This document shows, piece by piece, positions 8,083-16,538 of a DNA stretch of 64,000 nt. The stretch covers positions 1 through 64,000 of the forward strand of contig JAIEOQ010000006.1 of NCBI GenBank assembly GCA_019750335.1. Direction: 5' to 3'. Position 1 is the stretch's first letter. Each line of letters opens with the position of its first letter. This DNA comes from Candidatus Obscuribacterales bacterium (GTDB lineage Bacteria; Cyanobacteriota; Vampirovibrionia; Obscuribacterales; Obscuribacteraceae). The notes beneath the pieces are model-generated. The model saw nothing but the letters and a program-made list of their open reading frames with translations, did no database searches and was not told where the DNA came from. The translations under genes were made by a program, and so were the position numbers.

Positions 8083-9318
8083 ATGAGGGGTTATTACACT
8101 CAAAATGTCGCTGTAACTTGCGCGATTATCGTCTTGAGTTTAGGTGCCGTTTGTTTCTTGAGTGTGGAGAATCCTGCACTCGTCGGACATCTGCAAGATA
8201 ACAGCAGCACGGTTCGCTTTAAGGAGAAGCAATTTTTCCCAGGCGATGAACGGACCGGCGTGCCTGATCGTCTGGTGGCATACAGTGAAGACGGCTTGAA
8301 AAAGTCTGTTACGGCTGTGTTCAAAGATCAAGCTCAAGTTCATGTCGAGTTCGATTCTTTGGAGCGCCCGCTGAAAGCTCTGGAAACGTTGCCGAACAAG
8401 GGTGGTACGCGAGAAGCAACATTCAATCCTAAAAGCCGAGAGTTGCAAAAAGTGCGCTACTTGCGCCCGGATGGCACTCGCGGACAAGAAACGACTGTTG
8501 CTCGTGAAGCAATCGAAACTGTTTCTTATAACGACCAGGGCACGCTTAAGCTGCGAAGCGAAAAAATCAATCCCGACGGTTCTTTTGAAATCGCTCTCTA
8601 CTGGGAGGGGAGCGAGCAGGTGTCGATGATTTGTCGCGGCGCAGCAGACCAAACCAGCGAAGTCATCGCTTACCAGGCTGACGGTGTTACGGTTAAAAGT
8701 GTCTGCAAGCATGTGAAAGACCAAGAATATACCGTGAAGTCTTACAACGAATCTGGTGTTCTTGTTCGCGATGTGATTTTGGTAAGCAACCTGCAATTCT
8801 GCGAATCGGATGGCTGTAACCCTTGTCACGAGTGCAGCAGTAGCAGCTACAAAATCACTTGCTACGCAGATGACGGTAAAAAGCTCACCCGCATCCTCCG
8901 TCGAGACGCGGAGCAATCGCCTTTGCCGGTTGAAGGCGGTCCTAATTACTTGATCAAAGAGTATCAGGACGATGGTAAAAATTTGCGACGAATGGTTTAT
9001 TTCCCGGCGAAAAACGATATTGTCCCGCCGGAAGGAACAGCCAAAGTCCTGGACGTTTTTACGCCTGATTCTAAGCTTTCCATGCGCAGTTATTTCAAAT
9101 GTGACGATTCGGTTTTACGCGATGAAACTTACGCAGCTGACGGCACAGTGGAAGTTTCTTATCCGCTGGGAGGACGCAAAGCGATCGACGAAACAGTCGG
9201 TGAGCTGACTATCCTTGTTGATGAGGAATGCCAAGCCATCGCTCTGGTTGAAGCCGGCTTGTATTTGCGTGCCGAGCTTGTTGATTTAAGCCGATTGCAA
9301 GCAGCTTTTGCTGAGTAA
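8083..9318 (+). CDS. membrane-anchored DGKT-repeat protein, array member 3
   Basis: 411 residues, strong GCGGAGG before ATG 8083. The membrane anchor (about 8-27) is followed by FFPGDERTGVPDRLV, then repeats with PDGT, ADGV, DDGKK and DDGKN turns. A Cys cluster (CESDGCNPCHEC, about residue 245) is peculiar to this member and could form disulfides or bind metal outside the cytoplasm. The end reads LVDLSRLQAAFAE, matching the family C-terminus. Seventeen bases downstream of member 2. Confidence 0.75.
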   Translation: MRGYYTQNVAVTCAIIVLSLGAVCFLSVENPALVGHLQDNSSTVRFKEKQFFPGDERTGVPDRLVAYSEDGLKKSVTAVFKDQAQVHVEFDSLERPLKALETLPNKGGTREATFNPKSRELQKVRYLRPDGTRGQETTVAREAIETVSYNDQGTLKLRSEKINPDGSFEIALYWEGSEQVSMICRGAADQTSEVIAYQADGVTVKSVCKHVKDQEYTVKSYNESGVLVRDVILVSNLQFCESDGCNPCHECSSSSYKITCYADDGKKLTRILRRDAEQSPLPVEGGPNYLIKEYQDDGKNLRRMVYFPAKNDIVPPEGTAKVLDVFTPDSKLSMRSYFKCDDSVLRDETYAADGTVEVSYPLGGRKAIDETVGELTILVDEECQAIALVEAGLYLRAELVDLSRLQAAFAE

Positions 9319-9339
9319 GTTTCCGCTCAAGGAGTTACG

Positions 9340-10563
9340 ATGAACAAGCGTTTTTTGCTTAATTTTTCGCTCACCATAGCGATTCTGGCTGTTGTTGGTG
9401 TATCCCATTTGCTTTTGCAAAATGTTCTCCCAGGCAAAGAAAGCTTGACGGTGCCTGAGGTTGAGCAGAAAAATACTGTTCGGCAGCGGGTACTCATTGG
9501 CGATGAAAGCTTAGGAGTACCCGATTGTGTTGTCGAATACGATCAGGACGGTTTCAGGCGCAAAATGCAAGCCAGTTATCCTGACGGTGCACAAACAACT
9601 GTTGTTTACGACCGCTTCGGGCGCGTCAAGCAAGCCGTTGAAATGGATCATAACGATTGCTCCCAAGTTTATGAATTTGATCCGCGCACACAAAAACCGA
9701 AAGAGCTTAAATTTCTCGATCGCGACGGCCGCATCGAGAAAAAAGTTGTATTCGGTAAAGGTTGGCATACAACCAGCGAATATGACACCGGAGGAGGTTT
9801 GTGTCGGGAAGAAACTCTCTTTTCGAACGGTAGGTTAGAAGGAAAAACCGCTATCGGTGGTCCTTACGGTGCCTGGATTCGCTGCCTGCGTGCCGGCGAG
9901 CATGTTTTTTATAGCGGTGTTGGCAACAAAATTGATCAGATCAGTTTGTTGCATGACAAAAGCTCAGCGGTTGCAATAACGGCCAAGTTCCTTGGGGAGA
10001 ACCTGGTTTCCGCTCGACACTACACTAAACATGGTGTTTTGAAGAGCCGGGCTCAAATCCACGTTTTTCATAGAAAAGACGGTTGGAATATTGGTTATCC
10101 AGAAAGCGGCGACAATTATGACTTTATCGAGGTAACTCGCAATCAAGGTGCATATCCCTGGCTGTCTTGCAAAGGCGGTGCGGTCGCTGAAGAGGGCACG
10201 TACAAGCTGCAATACGAGGAAAAAGTGATTACTGAGCATGATTATACCGGTGTACCTTTGCGCCAGTATAAGCTCTTCTCCGGACTCCTGACGAATTTTG
10301 CAGCCAATGGTGCGTTGGAAAAACAGCACTATAACTTGCATGATCAAATCATTGGTACTGAAAGGATTGCCAGCAACGGTGATTTGATTGATGTAAAACC
10401 TTATCACTGCTTTTCTTTTGACCCAACTGTAAAAAAGTTGCTCAGTCTGTTTCAAGATTCTGTTAGCGATTATTCCAGGCTCCGGCAAGTTCTGCCGGAC
10501 ATGTTGCAGCTTAAACCAGCCGGAAATGAATTCAGATTGTTGAAGCTTCCTCTGACTGAATAA
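9340..10563 (+). CDS. membrane-anchored DGKT-repeat protein, array member 4 (divergent)
   Basis: 407 residues, CAAGGAGTTACG before ATG. N-terminal membrane helix (about 6-26). The entry motif is altered to IGDESLGVPDCVV. The DGKT turns are mostly eroded (DQDGF, PDGA, DRDGR), making this the most diverged of the long members. The C-terminal leucine/proline segment is retained. A hairpin at 10565-10589 directly follows the stop, so the array transcript may be divided here. Confidence 0.7.
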   Translation: MNKRFLLNFSLTIAILAVVGVSHLLLQNVLPGKESLTVPEVEQKNTVRQRVLIGDESLGVPDCVVEYDQDGFRRKMQASYPDGAQTTVVYDRFGRVKQAVEMDHNDCSQVYEFDPRTQKPKELKFLDRDGRIEKKVVFGKGWHTTSEYDTGGGLCREETLFSNGRLEGKTAIGGPYGAWIRCLRAGEHVFYSGVGNKIDQISLLHDKSSAVAITAKFLGENLVSARHYTKHGVLKSRAQIHVFHRKDGWNIGYPESGDNYDFIEVTRNQGAYPWLSCKGGAVAEEGTYKLQYEEKVITEHDYTGVPLRQYKLFSGLLTNFAANGALEKQHYNLHDQIIGTERIASNGDLIDVKPYHCFSFDPTVKKLLSLFQDSVSDYSRLRQVLPDMLQLKPAGNEFRLLKLPLTE

Positions 10564-10564
10564 T

Positions 10565-10589
10565 AGTCGATGACCGGATGTTATCGACT
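10565..10589 (+). terminator. hairpin after array member 4
   Basis: TAGTCGAT and ATCGACTA form a perfect 8-bp stem around an 11-base loop immediately after the stop codon. No T-run follows, so it is a weak terminator or processing site. Confidence 0.4.
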
Positions 10590-10642
10590 AAATCTCATCC
10601 AAGCAACATAAGACTCACATCACAGAATAAGGGCCATACCGC

Positions 10643-11875
10643 ATGAAAAAGCATTACGTGCAAAATACTTTGTTGACTATCGCTATTATTGTCGCGGCGG
10701 GAAGTATTTACTATCCGCTGGTAATCGGCAAGAAGATGGTGGAAAATAACTTGCCGGCAATTGTGGCCAACGTGCCGAATGGAGGCGCGCAGACGCGCTT
10801 TTTGCCCGGCGACGAGCGCACGGGCGTGCCGGACCGCACTGTCACTTTGAATGCCGACGATCTGAAGTGCAAGCTGGAAGCTGTCTTCAAAGACGGCGCT
10901 CATGTGGAAGTCGCCTACGACCCTTACGGGCGAATGAAAGAAGCTAAGGAGACCGACAAGCACGGCATTTACCGGATATCCAAATTTACGCCGAAAAGCG
11001 GTGCTTTGGAATCTCTTGAAGTTTTCAACAAAGAAGGACTTTGCTTTCTCCGCGTTGAATGCAGCAAGGAGCAGACCGTCATTCTTCAGTATGGCAAAGA
11101 CGGAAAAACTGTCAATCACAAACAAACCCAAAAGCCTGATGGGAGCTTCTTCGGAGTTAGCTACACCGATGCTGGAGTCGTGAAAGAAGAGTATTCCGGA
11201 AGCCGGGAAGCCGGAGTGCAAAAAGCGACGGTTTATCAGGATGACGGCAGTACGGTAAAAGCCGAAGCCAAGAAAACTTCCGGTGTCAACTATGCGATCA
11301 AAGCTTATGCCGAAGACGGAAAAACCGTAGAAGCTTCGGGCAAGCTGATGCTCTATATTCAGGACATCGAGACGTCGGAGATGGAAATGGGCACCCTGGG
11401 CGGTGCGCACATCACTTGCTACAAAAGCGGTGTGCCGTGGTTCAAGACGAGCTTCGGCATTCTGTCCGAAGAAGCGCTTAAGGAATGCCGTTTCAGTGAA
11501 ATTCTCCACCAGCTGGGCAAGGATAAAAAAATCCTGCATACGGTCAAGGAGGTTAACGCTGAAGATCCGAATCGTCCGAAAAACGCTCACCGGCTAGTGC
11601 TCTCTTTCGATCCGAAAGGAGAGGAAGTTGAGCGTCGTTACGTGCAGTACGACAATGCCATTCTGCGCATGGAGACTAAGAGGGATGACGGCAGTAAAAC
11701 TGTTGTTGTGAACGAAGCTGCGCCGTACCCGAAGGATTCCATCTCGGTCGATCTTTACGATGCGTTCCGAGAGATGCAGAAGAATTGGTACTGGAAATTG
11801 GAACAGGTTTTACAAGCAGAGCCGATTACCGCTGATCTTAAATTGTTGATGCTTTCATTGCAAGACGTCGAATAA
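10643..11875 (+). CDS. membrane-anchored DGKT-repeat protein, array member 5
   Basis: 410 residues, AGGGCC upstream of ATG 10643. Begins MKKHYVQNTLLTIAIIV with one membrane helix, then FLPGDERTGVPDRTV, the most typical entry motif in the family. Repeats follow with GKDGKTV, QDDGSTV and AEDGKTV turns, then a Lys/Glu-rich region, and a C-terminal helix ending LMLSLQDVE. It is 79 bases after member 4, a larger gap than elsewhere in the array, and is followed by a GC-rich hairpin at 11885-11899. Confidence 0.75.
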   Translation: MKKHYVQNTLLTIAIIVAAGSIYYPLVIGKKMVENNLPAIVANVPNGGAQTRFLPGDERTGVPDRTVTLNADDLKCKLEAVFKDGAHVEVAYDPYGRMKEAKETDKHGIYRISKFTPKSGALESLEVFNKEGLCFLRVECSKEQTVILQYGKDGKTVNHKQTQKPDGSFFGVSYTDAGVVKEEYSGSREAGVQKATVYQDDGSTVKAEAKKTSGVNYAIKAYAEDGKTVEASGKLMLYIQDIETSEMEMGTLGGAHITCYKSGVPWFKTSFGILSEEALKECRFSEILHQLGKDKKILHTVKEVNAEDPNRPKNAHRLVLSFDPKGEEVERRYVQYDNAILRMETKRDDGSKTVVVNEAAPYPKDSISVDLYDAFREMQKNWYWKLEQVLQAEPITADLKLLMLSLQDVE

Positions 11876-11884
11876 TTTGTGGGA

Positions 11885-11899
11885 GCCGTCTCAGACGGC
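11885..11899 (+). terminator. GC-rich hairpin after array member 5
   Basis: GCCGTCT-C-AGACGGC, a perfect 7-bp GC-rich stem nine bases past the stop codon, without a proper T-run. Possible terminator or mRNA-end stabiliser. Confidence 0.45.
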
Positions 11900-11957
11900 T
11901 TCCATTCATTTCTAAATTGAGCTCCGACCGCACGGTTGGTAGATTGAGAGTTGCAGT

Positions 11958-12653
11958 ATGAACCGTTACCACGCACTAGCTGTGTTACTTTTCTTGATTG
12001 TGGCCGGAATCATTTTTGTGCCTTTGCCCGCTGACCATTCGCGCACGGTGAAAATCCTCCATGCTGACGGTCTGACGGTCAAATATCTCTTCAAGCTGGA
12101 TGCCGACGGACGAAATGTGCACAAGAAAGTCTTTGATGAGAAGGGGGTTCTACGTCGCGATGAAGCGCATGTTGCTGCGATCGGACCTCGTGAAGGTGAT
12201 CCCGGACTACTCTATCGCGACATCAAGAACTCCACGGCTTACCGTGAAGACGGCAAAACAGTATGGCTGAGATACGAACGGAATACGGCTGCCTACAGTG
12301 ACAAACCGCCCGTATTTCTCACCGAATATTGGCCTGACGGTAAAACGGTGAAAACAGTCGTTTTCAGCTCAAAGAAAGTTCGCAACTATGATTGGAACAG
12401 CAAGGATCCGGAATTTCTTCGTGTCCATGTTTGCGATCACGACGGAATGCCTATTCGCGAGCTTACCATTCGCGGAGATTATAGTGTCAAGGAAGAAAAT
12501 GACTTAGCCAACGGCAAGGTGAGTCATTATGCTGCTGGTGAAAAATCCTTCGGTGAGCTGAAAACTCTGATTGACAGCTGTCTTGATCACAGCGATGAGG
12601 CTTTTCTCGACACGTACATTTACCGGTCTTCGAATCTGTCTGACGACAAGTAG
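11958..12653 (+). CDS. short DGKT-repeat protein, array member 6 (lacks PGDER domain)
   Basis: 231 residues, ATG preceded by GAGAGTTGCAGT. It has an N-terminal membrane helix (about 5-22) but goes straight into repeats (HADGLTV, EDGKTVWLRY, PDGKTVKTVVF) without the PGDER entry block. From about residue 95 it aligns well with the C-terminal part of the next gene (YWPDGKTVK versus FWPDGKTAK, then RVHVCDHDGMP versus RVQLCNKKGNP), so it looks like a partial duplicate of that gene that gained or kept its own anchor. It has its own RBS and intact frame, so it is probably functional rather than a pseudogene. Confidence 0.7.
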   Translation: MNRYHALAVLLFLIVAGIIFVPLPADHSRTVKILHADGLTVKYLFKLDADGRNVHKKVFDEKGVLRRDEAHVAAIGPREGDPGLLYRDIKNSTAYREDGKTVWLRYERNTAAYSDKPPVFLTEYWPDGKTVKTVVFSSKKVRNYDWNSKDPEFLRVHVCDHDGMPIRELTIRGDYSVKEENDLANGKVSHYAAGEKSFGELKTLIDSCLDHSDEAFLDTYIYRSSNLSDDK

Positions 12654-12686
12654 TTAGTTAACCAATGTTTGATAAGGATCTCTAGC

Positions 12687-13835
12687 ATGAACGCTCATTA
12701 CACGCGTATAGCCGTGTTTTCACTGGGAATTCTAGTGATCAGCGGAACGTTGTTTTACCTGGTCAGCGTGCCTAGCAGTCGCGGCAAAAATGATGCTATC
12801 CCGGCGCAAAAAAGCGAAAACAAAGCCGTCGTCAGGCATCTGCCTGGCGACGAGCGCGATGGCACCGGCGTGCTGGACCGCGAAGTGCATTACGATGCCG
12901 ACGGACAGAAAGTAAAACTTGTGGTTCATTTTGTCGATAGGACCATGTGTCTTGTCGAATACGATTTATTGGAGCGCTTGAAGAAAGTTGTGGAGACCGA
13001 TCCTCAAGGCAACTACCAAGTCTTCAATCTCAGTCAACGTCAAGGACAAGTCGAACTGCTGGAAATTCAAGCTTACCGTGCCGATAAAACTTTGCGGCGT
13101 ACGGTAAAGCCTGACGAAAAAAGCAGCGTGATTTCGCACTACGCCGAAGACGGCAAACGGCTTGTTTGCGTTCAGACTAAGTACGAAGATGAATCGTACG
13201 AAGTGAAGATTTTTCACGAGGACGGCGTAACGCCGAAGTGTGTCTTCAAGCAAGCGGCTGATTTGACTGAAGCTTCGATGGAGATATACAGTGAGAAAGG
13301 CTTGCTCAGCCGTCAAGAATCGGTCGGTCTTAACGAAGATGACGAGATCGGCAGCCCGACCACTTTTCGTGAAGTCATGAAGATTGTCGGTTATCGCGAT
13401 GACGGCAAAACAGTCTGGTACAGCGGTGATATTGCCGTCAATGGCGCCAGCAGTGAAAAATCCGAGCCGCAACCCTTCGTCACTGAGTTCTGGCCGGACG
13501 GCAAAACGGCGAAAAGAATCGTTTTTGACCTGAGTGATGAACCGGGTTTTGATTACAGTGCTCAAAATCCCGAGCGCTTCCGTGTTCAGTTGTGCAACAA
13601 GAAAGGTAACCCGGTCAAAGAGCGCATATTGCGTATCGATTACACTGTCGTTCGTGAAAAAACAATCGCTGACAATGAAGAGAAGGTCTTCTACGAAGGC
13701 GAGGAATACGACAGCGAAAGCGAAGCGATCATTGAAGCCGGCTTTGGTCAAGAAGTGGAATATCTGGACGAATACTTAACCCCGGAAGTGTTAGAGCCTA
13801 ACCATTTGGATAGGGCTCTTGCTCCCTTTGAATAA
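12687..13835 (+). CDS. membrane-anchored DGKT-repeat protein, array member 7
   Basis: 382 residues from ATG 12687, chosen over an upstream in-frame TTG because AAGGATC lies at the right distance. N-terminal helix MNAHYTRIAVFSLGILV..., then HLPGDERDGTGVLDREV, with an insertion in the motif compared with other members. Repeats with ADKTL, EDGKR, DDGKTVWYSG and PDGKTAKRIVF turns, followed by an acidic C-terminal stretch and a final NHLDRALAPFE. Last long member of the array; a 49-residue membrane protein starts 10 bases later. Confidence 0.75.
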   Translation: MNAHYTRIAVFSLGILVISGTLFYLVSVPSSRGKNDAIPAQKSENKAVVRHLPGDERDGTGVLDREVHYDADGQKVKLVVHFVDRTMCLVEYDLLERLKKVVETDPQGNYQVFNLSQRQGQVELLEIQAYRADKTLRRTVKPDEKSSVISHYAEDGKRLVCVQTKYEDESYEVKIFHEDGVTPKCVFKQAADLTEASMEIYSEKGLLSRQESVGLNEDDEIGSPTTFREVMKIVGYRDDGKTVWYSGDIAVNGASSEKSEPQPFVTEFWPDGKTAKRIVFDLSDEPGFDYSAQNPERFRVQLCNKKGNPVKERILRIDYTVVREKTIADNEEKVFYEGEEYDSESEAIIEAGFGQEVEYLDEYLTPEVLEPNHLDRALAPFE

Positions 13836-13845
13836 GGAAATTGAT

Positions 13846-13995
13846 ATGAGTCAGTTCGGTCCTTACGTGTCGCGATTCATTGGCGCTGAGGGTGTTGATC
13901 CACAAGGCGCGATGATCATGGCCGTTCTTTCCATGGGTGTTTTCGTTGTTGTTTGTGCTGCCATCTGGGTTCTGGCTAAGTTGTTCAAACGCTAA
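13846..13995 (+). CDS. 49-residue single-pass membrane protein
   Basis: ATG at 13846 with TAAGGAAATTGAT upstream, TAA at 13993-13995. The sequence begins MSQFGPYVSRFIGAEGVDPQ and then has one hydrophobic helix (about residues 23-44) ending in the basic tail KLFKR. Spacing of 10 bases to the preceding gene and 10 to the next supports translation as part of the array operon. It may be a small membrane subunit of whatever complex the DGKT proteins form. No family recognised. Confidence 0.65.
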   Translation: MSQFGPYVSRFIGAEGVDPQGAMIMAVLSMGVFVVVCAAIWVLAKLFKR

Positions 13996-14005
13996 GGAGA
14001 TTGAA

Positions 14006-14269
14006 GTGTTTCTTGAAATCATTGGACTGCTTGTGCAAATCGCTGGGTTTGTTTTTTTGTGTCGTTACGGTGGACGCTTGGTCGATCGCGTGACCACGGA
14101 AACGGCTTTGGCGTTAATTGTGGTTGGTTTTCTCGGAATGATTGTTGCGATGATCACTTATCCGGAATTGCCACATCATTACTGGTCGCAAACAGTAGGC
14201 TTGTGGAGTTTCGCTTTCTTCGGCGGTATTGCCGCCCGAATGAAGTTGGATTTTGAGAATAAGCGATAG
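14006..14269 (+). CDS. small three-helix membrane protein
   Basis: 87 residues from GTG 14006, which has AAGGAGATT just upstream; the longer reading with an ATG at 13937 overlaps the previous gene and lacks an RBS. Three hydrophobic segments (about 4-20, 33-52 and 64-78) are joined by short loops, ending in a charged tail (RMKLDFENKR). No known family. It closes the array operon and is followed by a strong hairpin at 14295-14332. Confidence 0.65.
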   Translation: MFLEIIGLLVQIAGFVFLCRYGGRLVDRVTTETALALIVVGFLGMIVAMITYPELPHHYWSQTVGLWSFAFFGGIAARMKLDFENKR

Positions 14270-14294
14270 TCGTAAATGCGACCTTGAAACTGTA

Positions 14295-14340
14295 AAGCAA
14301 GAGTCCGAGATGATCATCTCGGACTCTTGCTTATTTCTTT
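14295..14340 (+). terminator. terminator of the DGKT array operon
   Basis: AAGCAAGAGTCCGAGATGAT and its exact reverse complement form an 18-19-bp perfect palindromic stem (14295-14332), followed by TATTTCTTTGATTTTA. It faces the minus-strand terminator at 14373-14427. Confidence 0.88.
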
Positions 14341-14372
14341 GATTTTATATAACTATATTATCAAGTAGATTT

Positions 14373-14427
14373 TGAAAAAAAAGTCAAAAGCCAAGGAGTT
14401 GTTTGATTTCTCCTGGGCTTTTGACTG
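14373..14427 (-). terminator. terminator of the nucleotidyltransferase-dioxygenase gene
   Basis: On the minus strand AGTCAAAAGCC and GGCTTTTGACT (14416-14426 / 14382-14392) enclose a partly paired loop, and are followed by TTTTTTTTCAAAA. It lies 26 bases after the stop codon at 14453. Confidence 0.85.
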
Positions 14428-14452
14428 AAAGCAGTGTAGCAAGTAGAGCCAA

Positions 14453-16522
14453 TTATTGCCGGATACCGAGCCCCGGATAAAGCGGATTGCTGCTAGTACC
14501 GTCCAACCAGAGACGATTCAAGCAACGAACGGTGTCGGCCGGCCAGCCCAGGCGTCCATGCAAATTACGATGATTATCAACCACTAAAACGTGATTGGTA
14601 GGCAAGCGAAAACGAAGTTGATTAGCTGCGTCGTTCACATAGCGATAAATCTTGTTGAAACCAAGAAGAGCCCATTTGGCAATTTCAAGACTTTCACCGT
14701 TGCCGCAACGGAATGCCATGTGAATACGACCGTCTTCCTTCCAGAAAGCAGGACGTGTATGTCTGTCGTTGCCGCGTCCGATTGTATAAGCGCCTTCCTG
14801 GAAAAGCTTTTCCAGGTCTTTTGGATGTCTGCTTTCCAGGTGGCGGTAAAGCATGTCACCGAATACTAAAGTCGATTCGCCGCCGCAAAGACCGCAAATC
14901 TCAGTTTGCAAAGCGACGATCCCCGGCGGTCGAGGTAAGAAAGAGCCGTCGGTGTGCGGCGTTTGCAAGGCGTTGCCGGTGCCGACGAAAGCTTGATCCG
15001 GTTTGAACAGATTGCGCACGGCAGTCACACCGGTTTCATCCGAGCGCGGATGAAACATCACTTGTCCGAAATGCTCCTGCAATCCAAGCAAATCGTACTT
15101 GGGGTTATAGGTTTCTTTGCAGGCAAAAACAATTACGCCGAATTCCTCCCAGCGTTGAAAAGCTTCGCGCAGAGCTTTGTCGCCGAGATTACGCAGGTTT
15201 TGCACTTTCACCAGGAAGTGATCGACGCTGGTTAAACGTGGATCAAGATCGCGTCTGCGTGTGGAAATTTGCCAGGCCGGAAGCAGCATGCAAGCGGTTG
15301 GACACGGCGAAGAGCCGGCTTGCGGAAACAGCTCGGACAAAAGTTTCTTGGCGCGTTCAGCATGATGGCTGATCTCGCTTGTGCTCTCCTCTTGCAAGAA
15401 TTTTTGGTATTCAAGCAAAAAGTGGTTTTCAAAAGCGACTTGACGAAGGCAGATTGCGGCCAACCTCACTTTGTCTTCGTCGCTTGTCGGTAGGCGATAA
15501 TTCCATTGCTGGCGCACCAACTCGAACACATCTTGCAAGTGTGCGGTCCACTCATCATTGACATGTTCGCGATAACTGCTGTAACTTGCCGATTTGGAAG
15601 CGACGTAACAGTTTCCGGCTCGCGTGGCTAAGGCTGTTGAGATCCAGCCGGCGACGACCACCAACTCTTTTGTGCTTGGTGAGCCGTCTTCATGGATGCG
15701 TGAGTTATAACCGCTGAAAAAATCAGCGGCATCCGGAGCGCCGGCCGGATAACAGAGACGATTGGGAAAACGCCGGCAGCGAGCCATGTAATAGTAGGCC
15801 CGATGCATGTTTTCGCGAACATAGTCGGGCAAAGGCGGCAAACGAAGAGTTTCGGTGGGATAATCCCCGAAAATATGCACTCCGCCAAGCTTGGTACGTA
15901 CATCGGCCCAAGGCGTGATGTCGGCTTCGAAGAATGGCACAAGATCCAAATCAAGCTTGTACTTGCGACTCAACTCTTCGCTCAAAGCCAACACTGCTTG
16001 TTTGAGGTAAGCCGAATAAGCGCCTCTCAGGAGTAAGTGCAGGTCCAAATCGCTGCTTTGCACCTGGCTACCGTCGAGCTTGCTGCCGACAACGTATGCC
16101 GAAAGCAGGCGTTCACCGAATATCGGCGCCAAGTCGTTGATTACCGGCTCAAGCAGGCGATCGAGATCGGCTTGTCCGCTGCTGCGGAAACGACTTTTCT
16201 CCTGATTCAGTTTGCCGGTACAGCGTTTCTCCATTTCGTCAAGCAGCTCTTTTGCCGCACCGCGAACGAGAATCTGGTCACTGCCCAAGCTGACGAGCAC
16301 AGCCGTTTGGAAGATTTGAGGCAGATAAAGTTCGATGCCTTTATGAGACAACAAGGAACGGAGTCGATCGAGAGCGGCTTCGGCGCTGTCAGGGTCGCGA
16401 TCGCGAGCCAAATAGCAGAGAAACAAAACATCTTCGCTGCCAAATTTCCAGCAATCAAAATGCGGATTCCCGGTCGCGCGGTTCAATAGAGCCGCTGCCG
16501 AGGTGTCGAATTCTCCAAGCAT
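14453..16522 (-). CDS. nucleotidyltransferase - TauD/TfdA-type dioxygenase fusion
   Basis: 689 residues, RBS AGAGGC before ATG 16522. A helical N-terminus (1-125) leads into a Pol-beta-type nucleotidyltransferase: GSKLDG at 146-151, SDLDLH at 157-162 and a third acidic strand LDLDLVPFF (about 190-198), the three metal-binding carboxylates expected for transfer of NMP groups. A helical region follows (230-400), then a C-terminal Fe(II)/2-oxoglutarate dioxygenase: HTD at 523-525, distal His 655 (NLHGR) and Arg near 666. Fusion of these two enzymes is unusual and suggests sequential hydroxylation and nucleotidylation of one substrate. It lies 16 bases downstream of a lipoprotein gene in the same operon. 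Confidence 0.8.
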   Translation of the reverse strand: MLGEFDTSAAALLNRATGNPHFDCWKFGSEDVLFLCYLARDRDPDSAEAALDRLRSLLSHKGIELYLPQIFQTAVLVSLGSDQILVRGAAKELLDEMEKRCTGKLNQEKSRFRSSGQADLDRLLEPVINDLAPIFGERLLSAYVVGSKLDGSQVQSSDLDLHLLLRGAYSAYLKQAVLALSEELSRKYKLDLDLVPFFEADITPWADVRTKLGGVHIFGDYPTETLRLPPLPDYVRENMHRAYYYMARCRRFPNRLCYPAGAPDAADFFSGYNSRIHEDGSPSTKELVVVAGWISTALATRAGNCYVASKSASYSSYREHVNDEWTAHLQDVFELVRQQWNYRLPTSDEDKVRLAAICLRQVAFENHFLLEYQKFLQEESTSEISHHAERAKKLLSELFPQAGSSPCPTACMLLPAWQISTRRRDLDPRLTSVDHFLVKVQNLRNLGDKALREAFQRWEEFGVIVFACKETYNPKYDLLGLQEHFGQVMFHPRSDETGVTAVRNLFKPDQAFVGTGNALQTPHTDGSFLPRPPGIVALQTEICGLCGGESTLVFGDMLYRHLESRHPKDLEKLFQEGAYTIGRGNDRHTRPAFWKEDGRIHMAFRCGNGESLEIAKWALLGFNKIYRYVNDAANQLRFRLPTNHVLVVDNHRNLHGRLGWPADTVRCLNRLWLDGTSSNPLYPGLGIRQ

Positions 16523-16538
16523 GTTTGCCTCTTATTTG

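Noticed and set aside
10595-11590. 331-residue minus-strand ORF inside array member 5
   Set aside because: Antisense shadow of a gene with clear family repeats.
12966-13751. 261-residue minus-strand ORF inside array member 7
   Set aside because: Antisense shadow caused by biased codons; no RBS or motif.
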